The notes under the pieces are model-generated. The model did not search any database and was not told the DNA's origin. It saw nothing but the letters and a program-made list of their open reading frames with translations. From assembly GCA_944392785.1 (NCBI GenBank), contig CALXXW010000024.1:73744-109070 (forward strand): a stretch of 35,327 nucleotides of DNA, written 5' to 3'. Positions 25,465 through 34,110 of the stretch are shown here, in pieces. The stretch comes from an uncultured Alphaproteobacteria bacterium (GTDB lineage Bacteria; Pseudomonadota; Alphaproteobacteria; CAAHEQ01; UBA3637). A program made the position numbers and the translations under genes. Position 1 is the first letter of the stretch, and each line of letters begins with the position of its first letter.

Positions 25465-25493
25465 ATATTAGCCGTTTTTATCGCAATACACAA
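25465..25493 (-). promoter_or_regulatory. Probable promoter of the LOG-antiporter unit
   Basis: Minus-strand TTGTGT (25493-25488), 17-base spacer, TAATAT (25470-25465). The predicted start is near 25458, about two bases from the ATG, again suggesting a leaderless message. Confidence 0.5.
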
Positions 25494-25495
25494 CC

Positions 25496-25561
25496 TTTTT
25501 TTGAAAAAAGTCTGGTATTTCAAAAAAAAGAGTGTTATAAAACACCTATTCAAAAAAAAGA
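25496..25561. promoter_or_regulatory. Inverted and direct A/T repeats upstream of the RND genes
   Basis: A perfect 11-bp inverted repeat, TTTTTTTGAAA (25496-25506) and TTTCAAAAAAA (25518-25528), has an 11-base spacer. The right arm recurs as TTCAAAAAAAAGA at 25519-25531 and 25549-25561, 30 bases apart. Between them is GTGTT-ATAA-AACAC (25532-25545). These look like a regulator site or bent DNA; the only -10-like box (TATAAA 25536-25541) lacks a good -35. Confidence 0.5.
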
Positions 25562-25576
25562 AGCAAAGGAGAGAGT

Positions 25577-26710
25577 ATGAAAAAAACAGTGATTGCCTTA
25601 TGTGTTGCCGGCGTCGTTCTTGGCGTGGCTTATCACCAGGGATACCTATCAACAATCTATACCCATTTAATCGAAGCCGGAGATGACAATCAAGTTCTAC
25701 CGGCTGTAGCCGTTGATGCCATCCGCGTTTCGGAAAAAGACGTTGTTCCGACGGCCAGTTTTGTTGCCAAAATCGAAAGCCGAGACAAAGTTGCCTTACG
25801 GGCTCGCATTACCGGCTTTTTGCAAGAACGTTTATTTCAAGAAGGTGATGTCGTCACAAAAGATCAACCTCTGTTCGTCATTGAAAAGGTCAATTTTGAG
25901 GCCTCTTTGCGTGAGGCAGAAGCCAATCTGGCCAAGGCCGAGGCTGAGGCTGCTAATGCCGAGTCACAATACAAACGAACTCGAACCCTGTTTAAGACAA
26001 AAGACGTGTCAGAGTCTCGTCTGGATGAAGCCCGTGCTGCGAACGATACGGCCAAGGCAACCGTTGCTCAAATGAAAGCCTTAGTGGATTTAGCACGCAA
26101 GGATGTTGAATACACCGAAATTAAATCGCCTATGGACGGTAAAATCGGTGAGTCTGTTTTTTCCGTCGGAGAGTTAATCAGCCCGAACTCAGGGGTATTA
26201 GCTGAGGTCGTGTCCATCAATCCGATTGACGCCGTTTTTTCGGTCAGCGAAAATCAATTACTCCTGCTTCAAAAACAATTTGGGAAAGAAACCGATACAA
26301 CCGTGAATTTTTTAACGGCTGACGGCTCGGTTTACCCGGAAGCGGGAAGTATCAGTTTCGTCGATGTCACCATTGATGAGGCTATGAATACACTCAAGAT
26401 GAAGGCTTTGTTCCCGAATCCGGACGGCCGTTTAATTTCGGGACAATACGGCCGTGTTGTATTAACGGCTAAAGAACCGGCTAAGTTGTTGGTTATTCCC
26501 ATGCGCGCCGTCCAACGCGACTTAACCAACACATATGTCTACGTCGTAGATGCCGACAACAAAGTGGAGCGGCGTCCCGTTGTATTAGGGCAAGAGTTGA
26601 AGAATTTTGAAGTCGTCATCGAAAGTGGTTTACAGGTAGGAGATATCATCATCACAGAAGGATTCCAAAAAATTGCCCCACAAATGACCGTCAATCCAAC
26701 CATTCGATAA
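25577..26710 (+). CDS. RND efflux periplasmic adaptor (AcrA-like)
   Basis: A 377-residue membrane fusion protein linking an RND pump to an outer-membrane channel. It has an N-terminal membrane segment or signal without a lipobox cysteine. The lipoyl-like halves surround a helical hairpin at about residues 110-175, with repeated EA-LAKAEAEAAN-like heptads. The beta-barrel follows, including PNPDGRLISGQYGRV, and a membrane-proximal domain near the C-terminus. The typical IKSPMDGKIG marks the return to the lipoyl domain. AAAGGAG stands five bases before the ATG. The pump gene follows after 13 bases. No local repressor gene is visible. Confidence 0.93.
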   Translation: MKKTVIALCVAGVVLGVAYHQGYLSTIYTHLIEAGDDNQVLPAVAVDAIRVSEKDVVPTASFVAKIESRDKVALRARITGFLQERLFQEGDVVTKDQPLFVIEKVNFEASLREAEANLAKAEAEAANAESQYKRTRTLFKTKDVSESRLDEARAANDTAKATVAQMKALVDLARKDVEYTEIKSPMDGKIGESVFSVGELISPNSGVLAEVVSINPIDAVFSVSENQLLLLQKQFGKETDTTVNFLTADGSVYPEAGSISFVDVTIDEAMNTLKMKALFPNPDGRLISGQYGRVVLTAKEPAKLLVIPMRAVQRDLTNTYVYVVDADNKVERRPVVLGQELKNFEVVIESGLQVGDIIITEGFQKIAPQMTVNPTIR

Positions 26711-26723
26711 AAGGAGATAAGAT

Positions 26724-29700
26724 ATGATCGCAGATGCTTTTATCAAACGCCCTCGGTTGGCGACAGTTATTTCACTTGTCATTGTCATGGCGGGTTTGCT
26801 TGTTTTATCCAGCATGCCCGTTGAACAATATCCGAACATCGTTCCGCCTTCTGTTTCTGTTTCTGCCGTATATCCGGGAGCCAGCGCCGATGTGGTTGAA
26901 TCTTCCGTAGCTCAGCAAATTGAAGGAGCCATGAACGGTGTGGAAGACATGTTGTATATGAGCTCCTCCTCAAATGATGACGGAACTTATGACCTATCCA
27001 TTACGTTCAAAGTCGGAACGGACCCCAGCATTGCCTCGGTCAACGTACAGAACAAGTTAAAGCAGGTCGAGAGTAATCTGCCGGAAGAGGTTATTCAACA
27101 AGGGGTGACCGTCCGTTCACGCATGCCCTCCATGCTTCAAGTGTTTGCTCTTTACTCAACGAATCCCGAGCATGATGCGACATATTTAACCAACTATCTC
27201 ATCATCAATATGAAGGATGAATTAGCGCGAACAGATGGCGTGGGAGAAGTCATGGCTTTTTCGACCTTGAATTACAGCATGCGCATCTGGTTGAACAACG
27301 ATAAACTCAAGAGTTTAAAGCTTTCCACCAATGATGTATTGTCCGCTATCAAAAGCCAAAATCTTCAAGCTTCCTTGGGACGTATCGGTGTTATGCCGAC
27401 AACGGATGACCAAGAGTTTCAATTTTCTTTAACAACCCAAGGCCGTTTAACGACACCCGAAGAGTTCGGCAATATCATCATTCGCGCGAATACGGATGGT
27501 TCATTTTTGTTATTGAAAGATATTGCACGGATTGAGCTTGGCTCAGAAAGTGAGTCCATGACATCTCGCTATAATGGGCTGCCGGCAGCCGGATTTGCTA
27601 TCTTCCAAGCACCTGACTCAAACGCCGTGGACGTTGCGGCGGCTGTCAACAAAACGCTTGAGCGTTTAAAAGAGCGCATGCCTGATGGCTTTCATCTGGG
27701 TGAGATGATGAATACCGCGGACTTTGTCAAGGCTTCGTTATCCGAAATCGCTCAAACCATTATTGAAGCCTTTATTTTGATTGTTTTAATTACATATATC
27801 TTCTTGGGTACTTTCCGTGCAACCATTATTCCGACATTAGCAATTCCGGTATCGTTAATCGGTGCTTTTATCGGGATGTCCATTTTTGGTGTCACGGCCA
27901 ATACGATTTCTTTATTGGCCTTGGTTCTGGCCATTGGTGTTGTGGTTGATGATGCCATCGTTGTGGTGGAAGACGTTGAAACGGTCATGAGTGAAAATCC
28001 GAAACTACCGCCGGCTGTTGCCGTAAAAAAGTCAATGGACCGCATTACGGCGCCGATTATCGCGATTACCATGGTGTTGCTGGCCGTGTTTGTTCCGGTG
28101 GCCTTTACACCGGGGATCTCGGGACTTTTGTATCGTCAATTCGCTATTGCTATTGCATCGGCCATGGTTATTTCGGGATTGAACTCTTTGACGCTCAGCC
28201 CGGCTGTTGCAACGTTAATTATGCGCCCGAATCAAAAGCCGTTTAAAATCATCCAATACTTGATGAATTTAATCGATAAGGCTCGAAATATCTACTCCGG
28301 TATTGTTGCTAAGATGGTTCCGTTTTCTCGGGGCGTCTTACTGGTTATATTAGCCTTTGGTTTAGGAGCTTGGTGGCTTTTCCGAGCCACACCAACGGGC
28401 TTTTTACCCTCTGAAGACCAAGGGACCTTTATGATGGAAGTACAATTACCGTCAGGGGCTTCATGGAATCGTACCGATGCTGTGATGAAAACCGTCGGCG
28501 AGCGCCTCACGAAAATTCCTGAGATAGAGGCCTACATGGCTATCACCGGCTATGGTATGATGCAAGGCGTTCAATCGGCAAATAACGGTTTCTTCGTTAT
28601 CAAATTAAAGCCGTATGCGGAACGAACAAAGCCTGATCAACAGGTAGATGCTGTTATCGAACGCGTTTACAAACAGATGGCTGATATTAAAGAGGCTCGT
28701 ATTCTGCCGTTTAACTTGCCCGCGATTATGGGTATCAGTATGACTTCCGATGCGGAATATATGCTGCAGAGCACACAAGGAGCTTCACCCGAAGAGATCT
28801 TGTCCGTTGCACAGCAAATTATTGCGGCCGGGAATAATGATCCTCGTCTCAGTCGTGTTATGACGTTTTACACAGCGGACTCACCACGCGTTCACTTAGA
28901 TGTTAACAGGCAGAAAGCTTACGCCTTGGGTGTTTCCATTTCGGATATTTTTTCGACCATGCAAACCATGCTGGGCGGAACCTATGTCAATGATTTTAAC
29001 CTATACGGCCGTGTTTGGGAGGTTAATGTCATGGGAGACGTCATGGAACGGCGCACACTGGATGACATTTTCAAAATCAACATCCGTAATAATAAAGGAG
29101 AAATGGTTCCCTTACGCTCGCTGGTGACGGTTGAACGGACGGTGGGTGCGCAGACCATTCAACGCTATAATAACTATCGTGCGATTAAAATTATGGCCAC
29201 ACCGGCGCCTGGTGAAGGTTCCGGCTCGGCCATCGAAGCGATGCAAGATATCTCTCGCAAAATACTTCCAAGCGGCTATCAATACGAATGGACCGGCATG
29301 GCTTTACAAGAGCTTGAGGCAGGATCTCAGATTATATTGCTTTTTGCCATGGCTTTCTTATTTGCCTATCTGTTCTTGGTGGCCCTATATGAAAGCTGGA
29401 TCATTCCGGTATCCGTTATGTTATCCATCGTCATTGGTATTGTTGGGGCTGTTGGGTTATTGTTCATACGAGGTCTGACAGATGACTTATATGCTCAGGC
29501 CGGTGTTATCGTGCTCATTGCTCTGGCGGCCAAGAATGCCATTTTGATGATTGAGTTCTCAAAAGATGAACATGAAAAGAAAGATGTTCCCATTCGTCAA
29601 GCAGCTATCAATGGAGCTCATATGCGCTTCCGGGCCATTATGATGACGGCATTTTCGTCTTTGATGGGATTTGTTCCCTTGGTCACGGCTGTTGGGGCCG

Positions 29701-29852
29701 GTGCCATGGCACGACAAGCGATTGGTTCATCCATTTTTGGCGGGCTATCCATGGCATCTTTTGTCGGTATTTTCTTTGTGCCGCTCTTGTATGTCTTTTT
29801 CCAAGAAATGGCTGAATACTTTTGGGGCAAGCGCAAGAAAGACGACTTTTAA
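26724..29852 (+). CDS. RND (HAE1) efflux pump inner-membrane subunit (AcrB-like)
   Basis: The 1042-residue product has the full HAE1 architecture: one N-terminal helix, a large periplasmic loop, a six-helix block, a second periplasmic loop and the last helices. It starts [19 protein letters not shown], characteristic of the family. The proton-relay residues are present: the DD pair in [12 protein letters not shown] (transmembrane helix 4) and the Lys in [12 protein letters not shown] (helix 10). It therefore should be a working proton-driven exporter of amphiphilic compounds. AAGGAG lies seven bases upstream of the ATG. A terminator follows directly, and no outer-membrane channel gene is attached, so a TolC-like partner must be encoded elsewhere. 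Confidence 0.97.
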   Translation: MIADAFIKRPRLATVISLVIVMAGLLVLSSMPVEQYPNIVPPSVSVSAVYPGASADVVESSVAQQIEGAMNGVEDMLYMSSSSNDDGTYDLSITFKVGTDPSIASVNVQNKLKQVESNLPEEVIQQGVTVRSRMPSMLQVFALYSTNPEHDATYLTNYLIINMKDELARTDGVGEVMAFSTLNYSMRIWLNNDKLKSLKLSTNDVLSAIKSQNLQASLGRIGVMPTTDDQEFQFSLTTQGRLTTPEEFGNIIIRANTDGSFLLLKDIARIELGSESESMTSRYNGLPAAGFAIFQAPDSNAVDVAAAVNKTLERLKERMPDGFHLGEMMNTADFVKASLSEIAQTIIEAFILIVLITYIFLGTFRATIIPTLAIPVSLIGAFIGMSIFGVTANTISLLALVLAIGVVVDDAIVVVEDVETVMSENPKLPPAVAVKKSMDRITAPIIAITMVLLAVFVPVAFTPGISGLLYRQFAIAIASAMVISGLNSLTLSPAVATLIMRPNQKPFKIIQYLMNLIDKARNIYSGIVAKMVPFSRGVLLVILAFGLGAWWLFRATPTGFLPSEDQGTFMMEVQLPSGASWNRTDAVMKTVGERLTKIPEIEAYMAITGYGMMQGVQSANNGFFVIKLKPYAERTKPDQQVDAVIERVYKQMADIKEARILPFNLPAIMGISMTSDAEYMLQSTQGASPEEILSVAQQIIAAGNNDPRLSRVMTFYTADSPRVHLDVNRQKAYALGVSISDIFSTMQTMLGGTYVNDFNLYGRVWEVNVMGDVMERRTLDDIFKINIRNNKGEMVPLRSLVTVERTVGAQTIQRYNNYRAIKIMATPAPGEGSGSAIEAMQDISRKILPSGYQYEWTGMALQELEAGSQIILLFAMAFLFAYLFLVALYESWIIPVSVMLSIVIGIVGAVGLLFIRGLTDDLYAQAGVIVLIALAAKNAILMIEFSKDEHEKKDVPIRQAAINGAHMRFRAIMMTAFSSLMGFVPLVTAVGAGAMARQAIGSSIFGGLSMASFVGIFFVPLLYVFFQEMAEYFWGKRKKDDF

Positions 29853-29863
29853 AGTTGAGGTCT

Positions 29864-29894
29864 AAAAAAACCGCTCACAAAATGAGCGGTTTTT
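29864..29894. terminator. Bidirectional terminator after the RND pump gene
   Basis: A perfect 12-bp stem (AAAAACCGCTCA with TGAGCGGTTTTT) and loop CAAAA, T-rich at the 3' side of both strands. It serves the pump genes and probably the convergent ankyrin-like gene. Confidence 0.95.
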
Positions 29895-29936
29895 GATTTC
29901 TCAAAGAATTTTTCCATCTGGAATGGATACTGATTT

Positions 29937-30431
29937 CTAATACTCCTTCACTGTCCTTGTATACTTTGCCAGTATTTCCTGTTGGCGTTTATGACGTAAA
30001 GCCTCACGCTGTTGGTATAAAACCTCCGATTTCAAGCGGCGCGCTTCTTTTTCACGTTCCATGGCTTCTTTGACCTTTAAAAGTTTGATAACTTCAGGTA
30101 AACGCATTTCCGCCAACTGCATGAATGATCGCTTGTCTGCCGGACGAGACACACGGACATCCGAACGGCTTAGCAATACCCGACAAACTTCTAGATTTTG
30201 CTTAATAATAGCTGTCTCAAGAGCATCTTCATAAGAGCAGTTCCTATTGACAATGCCCTCGGGGCATTGCTTTAAATAGTCTATAGCATCATGGGTCTTT
30301 CCGTTGATAATCAACCTTATTAATAGGGGCTCCCGACGTACGGAGGCGTCTCCCATATCCAAGCGTTTTTGTTTTTTTGATGACGGAGATATGTTATCTT
30401 GTTTTTCTGGATTCTCTAAATTATTTGACAT
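29937..30431 (-). CDS. Small ankyrin-like, charged cytoplasmic protein
   Basis: The ORF is open from 30458, but AAAGGA five bases before the ATG at 30431 makes that the likely start, giving 164 residues. The N-terminal 40 residues are polar and basic. The middle part holds one recognisable ankyrin-type helix pair (ALETAIIKQNLEVCRVLLSRS, with VRVS after it) preceded by a weaker one (LIRLIINGKTHDAIDYLKQC). The C-terminal 45 residues form a charged helix rich in Arg, Lys, Glu and Gln, possibly a coiled coil. No signal peptide or membrane segment is present. Function is unknown; ankyrin repeats usually bind other proteins. It has its own promoter. Confidence 0.7.
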   Translation of the reverse strand: MSNNLENPEKQDNISPSSKKQKRLDMGDASVRREPLLIRLIINGKTHDAIDYLKQCPEGIVNRNCSYEDALETAIIKQNLEVCRVLLSRSDVRVSRPADKRSFMQLAEMRLPEVIKLLKVKEAMEREKEARRLKSEVLYQQREALRHKRQQEILAKYTRTVKEY

Positions 30432-30462
30432 GCTTTTCCTTTCTGTTTTACCTGTCATTTTA

Positions 30463-30490
30463 AGTATATATCAGTTTTAAGGTCTGTCAA
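30463..30490 (-). promoter_or_regulatory. Promoter of the ankyrin-like gene
   Basis: Minus-strand TTGACA (30490-30485), 16-base spacer, TATACT (30468-30463); predicted start near 30456. I see nothing else to annotate in the rest of the 230-base gap up to 30688. Confidence 0.75.
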
Positions 30491-30688
30491 TTATACTTCA
30501 TTTTTCTATTTATTTTCAGATAGATATTTCAATAGAATCCCTTTTTGTCAGTCTCCCGTAAAAGAAAGGAGGGAAAAACCTCACAGAGACAAAACATCAA
30601 CAGCACTATGATTACCTCAACGATTGGAAGCCCCTCCCTAAATACATCAACATTTATTGAAGGACACAGACATAAGCTTTTTGTCAAG

Positions 30689-31084
30689 CTAACGAGCTTT
30701 ACATCCATCTCCTTCAAATAAATAATCCGTAATAACATCATTGATGGCTAAAAAAGTTGTTTGACAAAAAATAGACACATCATATGCGGGAGTTCCTTCC
30801 AAAGGACTGACATATTGAAGTTGTCCCGAGCCTAAATCATCTTCAACGCCGGGCAACTCAACATGTTTATCGACGATATAAACCATGTACTGCGTATTAT
30901 TTTTCATAAAAACCTGTGTTGGCGTCCCCCATGCCGAAATCAGTTCAGCCGGCGTTCGACCAAGCCATGCGCTCACCTCTTGACGGTATTGAGCAACGGT
31001 GGGGTCTTGCATCGAACAAGCACACATCACACTTCCCATCAAAAGAGCCAGAGAAATTTTTTGATAAAAATTGATAGATGACAT
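30689..31084 (-). CDS. Small lipoprotein of unknown function
   Basis: The frame is open from 31177, but GGGAG six bases before the ATG at 31084 sets the start, giving 131 residues. The N-terminus KISLALLMGSVMCAC ends in a lipobox-like M-C-A-C, slightly atypical at -3 and -2, so the mature protein would be acylated at Cys and followed by SMQDP. The mature part contains LGRTPAELISAWGTPTQVF and a C-terminal TDYLFEGDGCKA. The G-x-P-L-x-x-W-G-x-P pattern recalls the small outer-membrane-assembly (SmpA/BamE-like) and related lipoproteins, but I would not assign it to them. Two Cys besides the lipobox could form a disulfide. Confidence 0.75.
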   Translation of the reverse strand: MSSINFYQKISLALLMGSVMCACSMQDPTVAQYRQEVSAWLGRTPAELISAWGTPTQVFMKNNTQYMVYIVDKHVELPGVEDDLGSGQLQYVSPLEGTPAYDVSIFCQTTFLAINDVITDYLFEGDGCKAR

Positions 31085-31186
31085 ATTGTTCTCCCTTCCT
31101 ATGTCACATAAGCTCTTTGACAGGTTGGGACAACCCCCTCTTTCGTCAGATATACCTATTTTACAAGAAAGCGCCACTTCTCATAC

Positions 31187-31213
31187 ACCGACAAAGATAA
31201 ATGTTTTGTCGGT
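31187..31213. repeat. Hairpin in the gap downstream of pgsA
   Basis: A perfect 9-bp inverted repeat, ACCGACAAA (31187-31195) and TTTGTCGGT (31205-31213), with a 9-base loop. It lies between the pgsA stop and the lipoprotein gene, both on the minus strand. There is no T-run after it on the minus strand, so it may be a weak terminator or a regulator site. Confidence 0.5.
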
Positions 31214-31254
31214 TGTATTTGCCTCTTTCACAAATTATCCCATCAATTTCCGTA

Positions 31255-31914
31255 TCAATCTGTTAAATAGCGGCGACCTGATTTCCAATAATCATAGCCT
31301 GTCATAACCGTTAAAATGGCCGCTCCCCACAAAGCCAAAGAGCCGACAAATGTCACGACCGGAGAAAGAGCACCGGTATATACCGGAGAAGCCACCATTA
31401 ACATCGGCAGGGCCAACATCTGACAAGCCGTCTTCCATTTAGCCAATCGTGTGACGGGACAGCCGACCTTAATTTCCGCCAAAAATTCCCGAAGACCCGA
31501 GACCAAAATCTCTCGACACATAATAATGACGGCAGGAATACTGTCCCAATCCGCCAATCGTCCCGTTTGCGCCAACATCAATAAGATAGAGCCAACCAGC
31601 AATTTATCCGCGATCGGATCCAAAACCCGACCGAAACGAGATAACTGATTCAAATGTCTGGCCAAATACCCATCCACATAATCCGTCACGCCGGCCAAGA
31701 CAAATAATACAACCCCCAACCATCCGGCCCAAGCGGCATCACAAAAGAAGGTTGCGACAATAACAGGGATAGCCCACATTCGTCCCATTGTCAGCACATT
31801 CGGGACATTGATTTGTCCTTTGACCTGATTTTTTACCGTCGACAGAGTTTTTGAGATCGCCTTAGGAGCTGCTGCCTTTAAAGGCACTTTTTTTGTTTGA
31901 GATGTTTTTTTCAT
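31255..31914 (-). CDS. pgsA: CDP-diacylglycerol-glycerol-3-phosphate 3-phosphatidyltransferase
   Basis: It makes phosphatidylglycerol phosphate from CDP-diacylglycerol and glycerol 3-phosphate in the inner membrane; phosphatidylglycerol is the lipid donor used by Lgt. The 219-residue product has the complete CDP-alcohol phosphotransferase signature D78-x2-D81-G-x2-A-R-x8-G-x3-D99-x3-D103. NVLTMGRMWAIP precedes the first helix. A Lys/Ala/Thr-rich extension of about 35 residues stands before the enzyme core and is unusual. The start is supported by AAAGGA six bases upstream. It follows uvrC by 36 bases, the common alphaproteobacterial uvrC-pgsA order. Confidence 0.95.
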   Translation of the reverse strand: MKKTSQTKKVPLKAAAPKAISKTLSTVKNQVKGQINVPNVLTMGRMWAIPVIVATFFCDAAWAGWLGVVLFVLAGVTDYVDGYLARHLNQLSRFGRVLDPIADKLLVGSILLMLAQTGRLADWDSIPAVIIMCREILVSGLREFLAEIKVGCPVTRLAKWKTACQMLALPMLMVASPVYTGALSPVVTFVGSLALWGAAILTVMTGYDYWKSGRRYLTD

Positions 31915-31950
31915 GTGTTATCCTTTACTTGTTATATTTCTCTTATACAC

Positions 31951-33765
31951 CTAACCATGGTAAAATGTATAGATATTTTTTGCGATTTTTTCATTTATTC
32001 CGGGGACACGCATCAACTGTTCAAGTGAAGCGCCGGCAATTTCACGTGCAGAGCCGAAATGCAACAACAAAGCTTTTTTACGTTTTTCTCCGATTTCCTC
32101 AATATCCGTCAAAGATTCGTGCAGCATATTTTTAGCGCGTTTTTGACGGTGCGTTGTAATAACGAAGCGATGCGCTTCATCTCTCAAGCGCTGGAGCAAG
32201 TGGATTAAGTCCCCCTTAAAATCCAGGTGAATGGGTGTATTTGGATCAGATCCCAAGAAAAATGTTTCCAAGCCGGCATTTCGTTTTTCACCTTTGGCAA
32301 TCGCCAACACAGCTACCTGCCGAATATGTAATTCCCGCATAATTTCCAACACAGATGACAACTGTCCTTTTCCACCGTCAATCAACAATAACGAGGGGAG
32401 ATTTCCCTCTTTGAGACCCCGAGCCAATCGACGCGCCAACACTTCTCGCATCATACCGAAATCATCATTTGTTCGTGTTTTTGTAGCATCAATGTTAAAG
32501 CGGCGATAGGCCTCTTTTTGAAAGCCGTCTTGTGTCGCCACGATATAAGCTCCCACGGCAAAAGCCCCCTGAATATGACTGTTATCATACACCTCGACCC
32601 GATCCAAAACGGGCACGCGGACCAGTTGGCGCAGTTGCTCCCAAACATTTGAATCAATAGCCTCACGCCCTGCTTGCTGACGAAAAGACTGAGCGGCATT
32701 TTGCAACGCCTGCTCCATCATCTGGCGGCGCGCCCCACGAAAAGGAGGAGCCGTTATCACAACCGCATGTCCGGCTTTCTGTGATAAAGCCTCGGCCAAT
32801 CCTTTTTCGGGCGGCAAAGAAAGTAGAATCTGCTTTGGCGGCGGCACAGAATCATAAAATTGCATCAAAAAACTTGATAACTGTTCGGTTATATCTGTTT
32901 CCAAGTGTTTGATAAAATGGACAACGTTTCCTTCGGGATGACCGGATCGATAGAAAAAGATTTGAACGGCCGCTTGATCGGATTCGGTATGTACGGCAAT
33001 CATATCCGTTTGATAGAGCGGCGATTCGCGAGCTGTTCCTTGAATATGATTCAGAGCCAAAATTTTATCTCGCACCTGAGCGGCCTCTTCATAAGCCTCT
33101 TTTGCGGACAATCGTTGCATTTCTGCGGTCAATCTGGCCTGGACATCTGTTTTTTCGCCCCGCATAAAGGCCTTAGCCTCCTGCACACAAGTCATATAGT
33201 CCTCTTGGGAAATAAGGCCGACGCAAGGACCCGCACAGCGTTTAATTTGATACAGCAAACAAGGGCGTGTCCGGTTCAGAAAAGCACTGTTGGTACAAGA
33301 GCGTAAACCAAAGATTTTTTGTAGCTCTTTCATGGTCTGAGCCACCGCCAAACCGGAAGCAAACGGGCCAAAATAATCCCCTTTCAAGGTTCGTCTTCCC
33401 CGATACTTAACCAATCGAGGATACGCCTCTTTGGTCAAGACGATATAGGGAAAGCTTTTATCATCCTTTAACAAGATATTGTAGTAGGGATGAAACTCTT
33501 TAATCAAATGATTTTCCAACAAAAAAGCTTCCGTTTCTCCGGCTGTTTCGATGGTCATCAAATCGGCGACTTCCGAGACCATTTGACGAATACGCGTTGA
33601 CAACTTGTCCCAATGCGTATAATTCGTCAAGCGTTTTTTCAGGTTTTTGGCCTTACCGACATACAACACCACACCATCGGCATTCAACATACGATAGACA
33701 CCGGGACGTTCGGAGACCAGTTTAAGTTTTTCTTTTAAAAGCGGGACACCTTTTTTTTCATTCAT
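31951..33765 (-). CDS. uvrC: Excinuclease ABC subunit C
   Basis: UvrC makes both incisions around DNA lesions in nucleotide excision repair. Domains in order: GIY-YIG nuclease near the N-terminus (PGVYRM, VLYVGKAKNLKKRL), the Cys-rich segment RPCLLYQIKRCAGPC, the UVR motif EAYEEAAQVRDKIL, the RNase H-like 3'-5' side nuclease domain (YDNSHIQGAFAVG, LLIDGGKGQL), and C-terminal helix-hairpin-helix repeats (IEEIGEKRKKALL, RVPGINEKIAKNIY). The start chosen is the ATG at 33765, giving 604 residues; a TTG at 33801 is in frame, but the added residues are not family-like and it lacks a ribosome binding site. An 18-bp palindrome sits just before the ATG. Confidence 0.95.
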   Translation of the reverse strand: MNEKKGVPLLKEKLKLVSERPGVYRMLNADGVVLYVGKAKNLKKRLTNYTHWDKLSTRIRQMVSEVADLMTIETAGETEAFLLENHLIKEFHPYYNILLKDDKSFPYIVLTKEAYPRLVKYRGRRTLKGDYFGPFASGLAVAQTMKELQKIFGLRSCTNSAFLNRTRPCLLYQIKRCAGPCVGLISQEDYMTCVQEAKAFMRGEKTDVQARLTAEMQRLSAKEAYEEAAQVRDKILALNHIQGTARESPLYQTDMIAVHTESDQAAVQIFFYRSGHPEGNVVHFIKHLETDITEQLSSFLMQFYDSVPPPKQILLSLPPEKGLAEALSQKAGHAVVITAPPFRGARRQMMEQALQNAAQSFRQQAGREAIDSNVWEQLRQLVRVPVLDRVEVYDNSHIQGAFAVGAYIVATQDGFQKEAYRRFNIDATKTRTNDDFGMMREVLARRLARGLKEGNLPSLLLIDGGKGQLSSVLEIMRELHIRQVAVLAIAKGEKRNAGLETFFLGSDPNTPIHLDFKGDLIHLLQRLRDEAHRFVITTHRQKRAKNMLHESLTDIEEIGEKRKKALLLHFGSAREIAGASLEQLMRVPGINEKIAKNIYTFYHG

Positions 33766-33768
33766 GTG

Positions 33769-33786
33769 TTTCAGTTTAAACTGAAA
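33769..33786. promoter_or_regulatory. 18-bp perfect palindrome before uvrC
   Basis: TTTCAGTTTAAACTGAAA reads the same on both strands and ends three bases before the uvrC ATG. It occupies the place where a ribosome binding site would be expected. It could be a repressor site or a small hairpin in the 5' leader. Confidence 0.6.
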
Positions 33787-33970
33787 GCCGCCAAAAAGCA
33801 AGAGCCTTTCATCGGAAAATCATACGAAAAAAAAGAGAGTATATACACCTGATAGCGATACTTACCTAACAATCGGCCGACGGTATTTGGTTCACATCTG
33901 TTCGGGACGTCTTTTGATTTTTTTGCTATCGGTTTTACCCCCTTTTGTTATCGGGACAAGAGGGAATTGT

Positions 33971-34004
33971 CCAAGTGGGAGGGGACGTCCCCTCCCCGGC
34001 TTGG
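33971..34004. repeat. GC-rich palindrome
   Basis: GGGAGGGGACGTCCCCTCCC (33977-33996) is a perfect 20-bp palindrome, flanked by CCAAG (33971-33975) and CTTGG (34000-34004), which extend the pairing. It lies in the gap of about 345 bases between the uvrC start and the cysteine-repeat gene end. Its base composition is far richer in GC than its surroundings. Confidence 0.85.
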
Positions 34005-34060
34005 ATCAGATGATGGAATCAGATAGCGTCAAACGTTGACCCCGTCTTTATTGACAGACC

Positions 34061-34094
34061 GGGCGTTAAAGGGGGTAAAGCCCCCTTTAAGCCC
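34061..34094. repeat. Strong hairpin downstream of the cysteine-repeat gene
   Basis: TTAAAGGGGG (34066-34075) and CCCCCTTTAA (34081-34090) pair perfectly around TAAAG, extended by GGGC/GCCC with one bulged G. CCCCGGGG (34103-34110) follows next to the stop codon. It may protect or end the minus-strand transcript, but no T-run follows. Nothing else in 33787-34110 looks like a gene. Confidence 0.7.
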
Positions 34095-34110
34095 GACCAG
34101 AGCCCCGGGG

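Noticed and set aside
31085-31177. N-terminal extension of the lipoprotein gene
   Set aside because: The extra residues would bury the signal peptide; GGGAG before the ATG at 31084 fits much better.
33890-33903. Possible LexA box upstream of uvrC (GTTC repeated)
   Set aside because: The spacing is GTTC-N6-GTTC, while the alphaproteobacterial box is GTTC-N7-GTTC.
34061-34094. Integron attC-like site
   Set aside because: Stem symmetry is present, but the RYYYAAC/GTTRRRY core pair is not, and no cassette array or integrase is seen.
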